Part shown: piece after piece, positions 1 to 5,476 of the stretch
Numbering within the stretch: position 1 is the stretch's first letter
How the letters are laid out: each line of letters opens with the position of its first letter
Source of the DNA: Lysobacterales bacterium
GTDB lineage: Bacteria > Pseudomonadota > Gammaproteobacteria > Xanthomonadales > SZUA-36
Assembly: GCA_029287515.1 (NCBI GenBank)
Contig: JARFQZ010000211.1
Coordinates: 1-8,295, forward strand
Reading direction: 5' to 3'
Length of the DNA stretch: 8,295 nt
Made by a program: the position numbers and the translations under genes
Notes under the pieces: generated by a model
Database searches by the model: none
Told to the model about the DNA's origin: nothing
Seen by the model: the letters and a program-made list of their open reading frames with translations, nothing else

Positions 1-320
1 AGGAACCGGACGATGGTTTGCCCCCACGAGGGTTTCCGGCCGGAATCGTCCTCGATCCGGATTCGCCAGGCGCGCATGCCGACGGTCATGCCGCCGCGGC
101 GCCAGCACCAGGCCAGGTACAGGTACCAGACAGAAAGCAGGTAGAGTGTGAAACCGACATCCCTGAATGCCGTTTTCTGGCCCATGCCCAGCAGCATGGC
201 AACCAGGGCGGCAAGCATCATCAACGCCAGGACGATGGTTGCATCGTAAAGGATGGCTGCAAGGCGCCTGACCAGTTTGCATGGTTCCCCTGAGTGATTT
301 TTTCTCTGGTGCATGTTCAT
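1..320 (-). CDS. RDD family membrane protein, N-terminal part (runs off left edge)
   Basis: This is the first 106 codons of a minus-strand gene whose 3' end lies outside the window. The translation shows the RDD pattern: an R-R-L-A-A-I-L-Y-D stretch at residues 18-26 directly before a hydrophobic segment (about 27-46), a second hydrophobic segment rich in Trp and Tyr (about 56-73), then R-R-G-G-M-T-V-G-M-R at 74-83 and a basic W-R-I-R-I strand. That G-M-x-x-W-R-I loop between membrane helices is typical of RDD proteins. They are small inner-membrane proteins of mostly unknown role; some are linked to ion transport. The start is uncertain: ATG codons at 320, 314 and, in the same frame, 344 are all possible, and none has a strong ribosome binding site. 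It is transcribed divergently from the TonB-type operon, so the intergenic region probably serves both. The family call is firm; the substrate is unknown. Confidence 0.85.
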   Translation of the reverse strand, partial: MNMHQRKNHSGEPCKLVRRLAAILYDATIVLALMMLAALVAMLLGMGQKTAFRDVGFTLYLLSVWYLYLAWCWRRGGMTVGMRAWRIRIEDDSGRKPSWGQTIVRF

Positions 321-478
321 GCCCGCTTGCCGGAACAGGTGCATTATTGCCGAAAACAGTGCGGCTGTGGCAATGCGGTGCCGGCATCGGTTATCCTCAG
401 CGGCTAAAATTCGGCGAAAGCTCATCGGGTCTGGTTCGCGCGAAATTCATTACAATAAATGCTCATCTGGAACAGGTT
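321..478. promoter_or_regulatory. Divergent intergenic region between RDD gene and TonB-type operon
   Basis: This region must hold the promoters for both the RDD gene (leftward) and the DUF3450-ttpC-exbBD-tonB-TPR operon (rightward). The best rightward -10 candidate is TACAAT at 451-456, one mismatch from consensus, about 22 bp before the ATG at 479. No good -35 is visible at 16-18 bp spacing, so the promoter may need an activator. The perfect 10-bp palindrome TTCGCGCGAA at 435-444 sits just upstream of this -10 and could bind a regulator. I could not pick a convincing leftward promoter. No clear Fur box is present. Confidence 0.45.
451..456 (+). promoter_or_regulatory. Candidate -10 element of the TonB-type operon
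   Basis: TACAAT differs from the sigma-70 consensus TATAAT at one position and lies in a locally AT-rich patch. A transcript starting about 7 bp downstream would have a short leader of roughly 15 nt before the ATG at 479. No recognisable -35 accompanies it, so the call is tentative. Confidence 0.35.
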
Positions 479-1258
479 ATGCCCATAAATTCAATACACC
501 GATTCGCACTGACGGTGCTCGGTGCCTGTGCTTTTATCTGGCTGCCCGTCCAGGCTGGTGCGCAGACGCTGGACTCTTCGGTCAGCGTCGAAACCAGGAT
601 CAATCAGAATTCAGCGGCTTCCCAGGACCGGATTTCTAATCTCTCGCGTCAGACGCAGGACCTGCTGGGGGAATACCGGGCGGTAGTGCGGGAAACCGAA
701 AGCCTGAAAATCTATAACGACAACCTGCAAAAAGTTGTCGACGATCAACGCGCCGAAGTCGAATCAATCAACCGCCAGCTTGCGGGCCTGGAAGAAACCA
801 ACAGGGGCGTCGTTCCACTGATGCTGGAAATGATTGATTCACTGGACCGGATTGTTGCCGCGGACATCCCTTTTCGGCTGGAAGAGCGGCAGGCAAGGGT
901 AGAACGCCTTCGCAGCATGATGGACCAGGCGGAAGTCACCGCGTCGGAAAAATACCGGCGGGTAATGGAAGCATTCCAGGGCGAACTCGAGTTTGGGCGA
1001 ACCACGGAGGCCTATTCGGACACGCTCCCGACTACCGGTCAAACGGTTGAATTTCTGCGTGTTGGCCGGACCTTGCTGGTGTACCAGACCAGTGATAACT
1101 CGGTCACTGGGTGGTTTAATCCCAGAACGCGCGAGTTCGAGGAACTCGAGGACGATCGCTTTCGGCTGGAGGTTAAAAAGGGCCTGGCGATTGCCCGGAA
1201 TGAGAAAGCGCCCGACCTGGTCATGCTTCCCGTTCCCGGGCCCGAGGTCGCCAGGTGA
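479..1258 (+). CDS. DUF3450 family periplasmic coiled-coil protein of a TonB2-type system
   Basis: This 259-residue protein has a signal peptide (hydrophobic core about 9-24, likely cleavage A-G-A|Q-T-L after residue 28). A long heptad-rich coiled coil follows (about 45-110, with Leu or Val at regular spacing). Next come a helical segment (110-175) and a C-terminal part that looks beta-rich, including V-G-R-T-L-L-V-Y-Q-T-S-D and a G-W-F-N-P segment (190-222). Length and layout fit DUF3450 proteins, which in Vibrio and Shewanella precede ttpC in the TonB2 operon. The protein is expected to be periplasmic; its role is unproven, but it is probably an accessory of the TonB motor. The ATG at 479 is chosen because the signal peptide begins there; the frame is open further upstream to 281, but that extension is not protein-like. 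The purine-rich GGAACAGG just ahead is a weak ribosome binding site. The stop overlaps the next gene's start by 4 nt, implying translational coupling. Confidence 0.85.
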   Translation: MPINSIHRFALTVLGACAFIWLPVQAGAQTLDSSVSVETRINQNSAASQDRISNLSRQTQDLLGEYRAVVRETESLKIYNDNLQKVVDDQRAEVESINRQLAGLEETNRGVVPLMLEMIDSLDRIVAADIPFRLEERQARVERLRSMMDQAEVTASEKYRRVMEAFQGELEFGRTTEAYSDTLPTTGQTVEFLRVGRTLLVYQTSDNSVTGWFNPRTREFEELEDDRFRLEVKKGLAIARNEKAPDLVMLPVPGPEVAR

Positions 1259-2604
1259 AGAACTTCACCAGATTATTGTTGTTGTCGCTGGCCTTGCTCG
1301 CGGCGGCACCGGTACCTGCGCAAACACTGGAAGAATTGGCGAAGATGGTGCGTGAAGCCGCCACCACAGAAGCGCGCATCAATGAGGAACGAGAGGCCCG
1401 GTTTGTCCGGGAGCGCGATAATCAGCGCCAATTGCTGGCCGACGCACGCGAGGAACTGGCCAACGAGAATTCACGCGCGGACCGTCTGAGGGTGGAATAC
1501 GATCAAAATGAAAGAACCCTGGCCGACCTGGAAACCACGCTGTCTGAACGCATGGGCAACCTGGGGGAACTGTTCGGGGTCGTTCGCCAGTCCGCCGGCG
1601 ATGTGCAAGCGGCGCTGGATGACTCCATGGTTACAGCCCAGCTGACCGGGCGCACGCAGTTTCTTTCCGGACTGGCGCAGCGAAGAGAGTTGCCGACCGT
1701 GCCCGAGTTGCGGCAGCTTTGGTCCGCCATGGTGACTGAAATTGCTGAATCGGGAAAAGTCGTCAGGTTTTCCGCCCCTGTTGAGCGCGTGAGCGGAGAC
1801 CGGGAAAACCTGGAAATAGTCCGGCTGGGTGTTTTCAACGCGGTGTCCGATGGCACGTTCCTGGATTGGGACACCCGTAAAAGCCGGGAGAATTTTATCG
1901 AACTGGGGCGCCAGCCGGCCCGGCGCCATGCCGGAATGGCGCGTGACCTCCAGGGTGCTGGTGAAGGCGAGATCATCGCGATGTCGGTTGATTTCACCCG
2001 GGGCCAGATCCTGCGGGCCGTCGTGCAGTCAAAAACACCCATGGAGAGAGTCTGGGAAGACGGCGGGCCGGTGGGTTACGTGATCATCGGTTTGGGATTG
2101 TTCGGCCTGTTGATCTGTATCTGGAAGGCGGTCGCACTTTACTCGACCGGCGGAAAAATTTCCCGGCAGATGAAAAATACGGAAGCCAACAAGGGCAATC
2201 CGCTTGGCCGGGTGCTTGCAGTCTACTCCGACAACCCGGATGTGGACCTGGAAACGCTCGAACTCAAGCTGGACGAGGCAATTCTGAGGGAAACCGCCCC
2301 CATCGAAACCGGGTTGAGTTTTATCAAGGTCCTTTATGTCGTGGCCCCATTGCTGGGACTGCTGGGCACCGTGGTAGGCATGATTTCAACCTTCCAGATG
2401 ATCACGCTGTTCGGAACCGGTGATCCCCGCATGATGGCCGGGGGCATTTCGACCGCATTGGTCACAACCGTGCTGGGGCTTACCGTGGCCATCCCACTGA
2501 CCCTGTTTCACAGCTTTCTGCAAGGCAAGGCCAAAGCCCTGATCCAGGTGCTGGAAGAACAGGCTGCCGGCATCATCGCGAGAATCGCGGAGCAACGTGC
2601 ATGA
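1255..2604 (+). CDS. ttpC: TtpC: long MotA/TolQ/ExbB-family protein with periplasmic coiled-coil domain
   Basis: This 449-residue inner-membrane protein fuses a secreted N-terminal region to an ExbB-like proton-channel domain. Visible parts: signal peptide with likely cleavage V-P-A|Q-T-L after residue 22; charged coiled coil (about 27-100); helical and beta-type periplasmic segment (100-260); first membrane helix (272-297); cytoplasmic loop (300-350); second helix with L-L-G-L-L-G-T-V-V-G-M (about 357-380); and third helix (394-421) with G-I-S-T-A-L-V-T-T-V-L-G-L. Thr372 and Thr405 appear to match the conserved channel threonines of ExbB (Thr148 and Thr181 in E. coli). In Vibrio, TtpC is required for TonB2-dependent transport but not for TonB1. 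The start is GTG, inside the 4-nt GTGA overlap with the DUF3450 gene, with a GAGG ribosome binding site 7 nt upstream. The stop overlaps the next start (ATGA). The family and TtpC type are clear from order and architecture; its mechanism is not established. Confidence 0.87.
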   Translation: MKNFTRLLLLSLALLAAAPVPAQTLEELAKMVREAATTEARINEEREARFVRERDNQRQLLADAREELANENSRADRLRVEYDQNERTLADLETTLSERMGNLGELFGVVRQSAGDVQAALDDSMVTAQLTGRTQFLSGLAQRRELPTVPELRQLWSAMVTEIAESGKVVRFSAPVERVSGDRENLEIVRLGVFNAVSDGTFLDWDTRKSRENFIELGRQPARRHAGMARDLQGAGEGEIIAMSVDFTRGQILRAVVQSKTPMERVWEDGGPVGYVIIGLGLFGLLICIWKAVALYSTGGKISRQMKNTEANKGNPLGRVLAVYSDNPDVDLETLELKLDEAILRETAPIETGLSFIKVLYVVAPLLGLLGTVVGMISTFQMITLFGTGDPRMMAGGISTALVTTVLGLTVAIPLTLFHSFLQGKAKALIQVLEEQAAGIIARIAEQRA

Positions 2605-3125
2605 TCTGGCTGTACGAAGCGATCGGGGCGATCCGGGACTTCGTCGAACTCGGAGGCAATGTGCTCTGGGCGATCATGCTCGTTTTATTCCTGATGTGGA
2701 CCTTCATCCTCGAGCGCCTGTGGTATGTCTACAAGGTGCACCCTGCAAGAAAAGCGGCCATTCTCGAGGCCTGGGAATCACGGTCTGATACCGGGTCCTG
2801 GTATGCAAAACGCATTCGCGAGGGGCTGGTATCCGAGACGTCGCTCGCGCTCAGGCAGAATGTCGGACTTATCCGGGTGCTGATCGCCGTCTGCCCCCTG
2901 CTGGGCCTGCTGGGAACGGTCACCGGCATGATCGCCGTATTCGACGTGATGACTTATACCGGTGGCGGAAACGCCCGGGCAATGGCCGGGGGAGTCTCGA
3001 TGGCTACCGTGCCAACCATGGCGGGCATGGTCGCCGCGCTGTCAGGGGTCTACTTTGGAACCTGGCTTGATTACAAGGCCCAGGTTGAAACAGAGAAACT
3101 GGAAGATCTGCTGCAGCAGCACTGA
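2601..3125 (+). CDS. exbB: ExbB2: short MotA/TolQ/ExbB proton-channel protein
   Basis: This 174-residue inner-membrane protein is the compact ExbB subunit of the TonB motor. It has three membrane helices: about 20-38, about 90-117 with the signature P-L-L-G-L-L-G-T-V-T-G-M-I, and about 127-155 with M-A-G-G-V-S-M-A-T-V-P-T-M. Between helices 1 and 2 lies a cytoplasmic loop of about 50 residues, shorter than that of E. coli ExbB (244 residues in all). ExbB forms the ring around ExbD and couples proton flow to TonB movement. Thr106 and Thr139 seem to correspond to the conserved channel threonines. The third helix carries Pro138, absent at the matching site of TtpC. The start ATG is inside the ATGA overlap with ttpC, with GCGGAG upstream, so the two ExbB-like proteins are probably made in coupled amounts. 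The operon position marks it as ExbB2 of a TtpC-containing system. Confidence 0.92.
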   Translation: MIWLYEAIGAIRDFVELGGNVLWAIMLVLFLMWTFILERLWYVYKVHPARKAAILEAWESRSDTGSWYAKRIREGLVSETSLALRQNVGLIRVLIAVCPLLGLLGTVTGMIAVFDVMTYTGGGNARAMAGGVSMATVPTMAGMVAALSGVYFGTWLDYKAQVETEKLEDLLQQH

Positions 3126-3132
3126 GCCATTT

Positions 3133-3138
3133 GGGAGG
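3133..3138 (+). promoter_or_regulatory. Strong ribosome binding site of exbD
   Basis: GGGAGG lies in the 17-bp gap after exbB, with its last base 5 nt before the ATG at 3143. It decides between that ATG and the in-frame TTG at 3131. It is the clearest ribosome binding site in the operon. exbD, unlike ttpC and exbB, does not overlap its upstream neighbour. Confidence 0.7.
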
Positions 3139-3142
3139 ATCC

Positions 3143-3547
3143 ATGGCGCGAAGGCATGCACATTCGGAGGAGGCTGAAATCAATATCACGCCGATGCTGG
3201 ATATTGTTTTCATCATGCTGATCTTTTTCATTGTGACCACGTCGTTCACCAGGGAGACGGGGGCGTCGATCATAAAGCCCGAAGCGGAACAGGCTGAAGC
3301 GCTGAAGAACGGCACCATACTGATTGGAATCCGGCCCAACGATGATATCTGGATGGCCAGTCGGCAGATCGAGCTGCGTGAAATACGGCAGATGGTAGAG
3401 CGCGCCAAGGCTGAAAACCCGGAGGGGAGTGTCGTTATTGTCGCTGACAAGGGTTCGCGGATTGGCACCGTCACCCGGGTCATGGACCAGGTCAAACTGG
3501 CCGGTGTCGAGGGTGTGGCTATTTCCGCTGAGAAACCGGGCGAATAG
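3143..3547 (+). CDS. exbD: ExbD2: biopolymer transport protein ExbD/TolR family
   Basis: This 134-residue protein has a short basic cytoplasmic tail, the ExbD signature E-I-N-I-T-P-M-L-D-I-V-F (12-23), one membrane helix (about 19-36) and a periplasmic domain (40-134) of the ExbD/TolR fold. Asp20 is the membrane aspartate equivalent to Asp25 of E. coli ExbD, the residue that carries protons, and it is intact. The periplasmic part contains the usual V-V-I-V-A-D-K-G strand (97-104) and G-V-E-G-V-A-I-S near the end. The start is set at the ATG at 3143, 5 nt after a strong GGGAGG ribosome binding site; the in-frame TTG at 3131 lies before that site and is not used. The gene lies 17 bp after exbB and 5 bp before tonB. 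Identification is secure. Confidence 0.95.
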   Translation: MARRHAHSEEAEINITPMLDIVFIMLIFFIVTTSFTRETGASIIKPEAEQAEALKNGTILIGIRPNDDIWMASRQIELREIRQMVERAKAENPEGSVVIVADKGSRIGTVTRVMDQVKLAGVEGVAISAEKPGE

Positions 3548-3552
3548 GTCGC

Positions 3553-4188
3553 ATGAAAGGCCTGCGTATCCTGGTAGCAGCACTGGTAGCCGGCGGTGTC
3601 ACCTTTGGACTGTTCTTGCTCATGTACGCGCTGATCTCGTCAGGCAGTGACCAGCGCCCTGATCTGGAAGCCATCTCCGGCATTCGCTTCGGCCCGGTGG
3701 AAATCCCTGACGAGATCATGACCAGGAGCCGCCGCAAACCAAAAAAGCCACCACCCCCTGAAGAGCCGCCCCCGCCGCCCAGGATGCAGATTTCGAAAGT
3801 GGACCTGCAAGTTCAGAAAACGCCGCAGATGGATGTCCCTGACCTGGACGTGCCGCTGGTTGGGGGTTCGGGTATGTTCATCGGGAATTTTCAACAGGTG
3901 GACCAGGGCGCTGAAGGCGATGTTATCCCCGTGGTCGTGATCCGGCCGATGTATCCGAGAGAAGCAGCGATTGCGGGTACGCAGGGTTGGGTAAAGGTTG
4001 AATTCACCATCACGGAAGCCGGCACAGTGAAAGATCCGAGGGTGGTTGACGCCAGGCCGCCAAGGGTCTTCAACCGTGAGGCCATCAGGGCCATTCTGAA
4101 ATGGAAATTCAAACCACGCGTGGTGGACGGCATTGCCGTGGAGCGCAGGGCTACACAGGTGATCGACTTTACGCTGGATGAATCGTGA
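3553..4188 (+). CDS. tonB: TonB2: energy-transducing TonB family protein
   Basis: This 211-residue TonB carries motor movement from ExbB-ExbD to TonB-dependent outer-membrane transporters. It has one membrane helix near the N-terminus (about 6-29) and a short basic and proline-rich spacer (residues 59-77, K-K-P-P-P-P-E-E-P-P-P-P-P-R). The C-terminal TonB domain (about 125-208) shows the family pattern: M-Y-P-R-E-A-A-I-A-G-T-Q-G-W-V-K-V-E-F, then I-T-E-A-G-T-V, A-R-P-P-R-V-F-N-R-E-A-I-R-A-I-L-K-W-K-F-K-P. The membrane helix holds no histidine, unlike E. coli TonB, where His20 matters; the proline spacer is also much shorter than in E. coli TonB. These traits fit the smaller TonB2 class that works with TtpC. 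The start ATG lies 5 bp after the exbD stop with no strong ribosome binding site, so translation may be coupled. Confidence 0.94.
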   Translation: MKGLRILVAALVAGGVTFGLFLLMYALISSGSDQRPDLEAISGIRFGPVEIPDEIMTRSRRKPKKPPPPEEPPPPPRMQISKVDLQVQKTPQMDVPDLDVPLVGGSGMFIGNFQQVDQGAEGDVIPVVVIRPMYPREAAIAGTQGWVKVEFTITEAGTVKDPRVVDARPPRVFNREAIRAILKWKFKPRVVDGIAVERRATQVIDFTLDES

Positions 4189-4192
4189 GGTG
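4187..4192 (+). promoter_or_regulatory. Ribosome binding site deciding the TPR gene start
   Basis: GAGGTG overlaps the tonB stop codon (TGA at 4186-4188) and lies 6 nt before the ATG at 4199. It supports that start over the in-frame ATG at 4178, which would place the site inside the coding region and overlap tonB by 11 bp. Confidence 0.6.
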
Positions 4193-4198
4193 AAATCA

Positions 4199-5473
4199 AT
4201 GCCTGGCAAATTAATTCTGACCAGGAGGATTATTCCGTTGCTGGCGATTTTCCTGTTGGCGTTCGCCGGAGCGTGCCCGGCGCAGGCGGATGCCTGCGGT
4301 ATGCAGCGTGATGTTGGCGCCAGGGCGCTGGATGAACTGGCCTGGAAACAGCTGAATGTCATTTATGAAAAGGTGTCCGCGGAAGAATATGACGAGGCCC
4401 GCGATGACTTGCTCAAAATGCTGGGCCGGGCCGGGCGGGACGTCTATCTGCAGGCCATACTCAACCAGGCGCTGGCCCAGGTGGAATGGTCCCGTGGCAA
4501 TTACACGGAGTCACTGGGATACTTCGAAAAAGCCGTCGAACTGGATATCCTGCCGGACCAGGCTCATTTCACCCTGATGTACCAGATCGCGCAGCTATAC
4601 TTCATGCAGAACCGTTACGACGAAGCATTGGAAAAGCTGGACCTGTGGTTCTGCAAGTCTCCGCCGGAAGAGGTCACCTCTGCCGCCTTTGTTCTGCAGG
4701 CTTCCATTTACGCCCGGAAGCAGGATTATACCGGGGCGTTGCAGGCCATCGACAGGGCGATTTCCATGGACGGGGATCCGAAAGAACCCTGGTATCAACT
4801 CAAGCTGGCCGCGCACTATGAACTCGAGCAGTTTCCCCGGGCAACAGATACGCTGGAGATCATGATTGCCAGGTGGCCGGGTCGTAAAAATTACTGGACG
4901 CAATTGTCCCGGATCTGTTTTCGGCTCGAGCAGGACGACCGGGCCCTGGCTGTCCAGGCGCTTGCTTATCGCAACGGGTTGCTCGACCAGCAGGCCGATC
5001 TGCTTTACCTGTCAAGCCTGTACAGTCATTCGCAGGTTCCCTACAAGGCCGCGGATGTGCTGCAGGCGGGAATAGAATCAGGCGTCGTTGAAGCAAGCAA
5101 GGCCCATTGGACCGTAGTGGCCGAATCCTGGTACGCCGCTGAAGAGCTTGAAAAATCCCTGCTGGCATACGAGCGGGCGGGCAAGGCGGCCGATGACGGG
5201 GATATCGACTTGAGGCGTGGATACATCCTGGTCGACATGGAACGCTGGCCCGATGCGCTCGGGTCACTGGACCGCGCACTCCAGAAAGGCGGACTGGATG
5301 AGCGTCAAACCGCGGAGGTCTATCTGCTGAGAGGCATAACCCAGTTCAATCTGGGCAATTTCGAAAAAGCAGGCTCGGACTGGGCCAGGGCCTCCCAATA
5401 CGATAAAACCCGTGAAGCGGCCCGCCAGTGGATCAATCACCTGGAGGAGGAACGGCGCCGCAGGGCGTCCTGA
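4199..5473 (+). CDS. TPR-repeat periplasmic protein of the TonB2-type operon
   Basis: This 424-residue protein has a signal peptide (basic L-T-R-R, then a hydrophobic core at 11-24, likely cleavage after A-Q-A at residue 30). About nine or ten tetratricopeptide-type helix pairs follow, across 45-405. Clear repeat signatures include Y-T-E-S-L-G-Y-F-E-K-A-V-E-L-D (102-116), Y-D-E-A-L-E-K-L (140-147) and Y-T-G-A-L-Q-A-I-D-R-A-I-S-M-D (177-191). TPR proteins act as docking scaffolds; a TPR gene also follows tonB2 in Vibrio, so a role in assembly of the motor or in contact with the outer membrane or cell wall is likely but unproven. A lipoprotein is less likely, since the residue at -3 before Cys26 is Ala. 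The ATG at 4199 is preferred over the in-frame ATG at 4178 because GAGGTG lies 6 nt before it and the signal peptide starts there. That start is 10 bp after the tonB stop. Confidence 0.85.
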   Translation: MPGKLILTRRIIPLLAIFLLAFAGACPAQADACGMQRDVGARALDELAWKQLNVIYEKVSAEEYDEARDDLLKMLGRAGRDVYLQAILNQALAQVEWSRGNYTESLGYFEKAVELDILPDQAHFTLMYQIAQLYFMQNRYDEALEKLDLWFCKSPPEEVTSAAFVLQASIYARKQDYTGALQAIDRAISMDGDPKEPWYQLKLAAHYELEQFPRATDTLEIMIARWPGRKNYWTQLSRICFRLEQDDRALAVQALAYRNGLLDQQADLLYLSSLYSHSQVPYKAADVLQAGIESGVVEASKAHWTVVAESWYAAEELEKSLLAYERAGKAADDGDIDLRRGYILVDMERWPDALGSLDRALQKGGLDERQTAEVYLLRGITQFNLGNFEKAGSDWARASQYDKTREAARQWINHLEEERRRRAS

Positions 5474-5476
5474 TTC

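Noticed and set aside
18..293. Plus-strand open frame of 91 codons antisense to the RDD gene
   Set aside because: Its translation is low-complexity and unlike any family, while the opposite strand gives a convincing RDD membrane protein.
443..463. Fur box for iron control of the TonB-type operon
   Set aside because: The AT-rich stretch has only short CATT/AATG arms and does not match the repeated GATAAT-type pattern well enough.
281..478. Upstream extension of the DUF3450 frame (66 extra codons from 281)
   Set aside because: The extension crosses the divergent promoter region and part of the RDD gene, and would bury the clear signal peptide that starts at 479.
459..488. Nine-codon leader peptide (ATG at 459, stop TAA at 486) overlapping the DUF3450 start
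   Set aside because: It lies at or before the expected transcription start from the -10 at 451-456, has no ribosome binding site and has no control-peptide character.
1471..2042. Two long minus-strand open frames (152 and 179 codons) inside ttpC
   Set aside because: They are antisense shadows of GC-rich coding sequence; the plus-strand frame has clear family motifs throughout.
3640..4362. Minus-strand open frame of 240 codons across tonB and the TPR gene
   Set aside because: The translation is rich in His, Arg and Pro with no domain or signal, and both plus-strand genes are certain.
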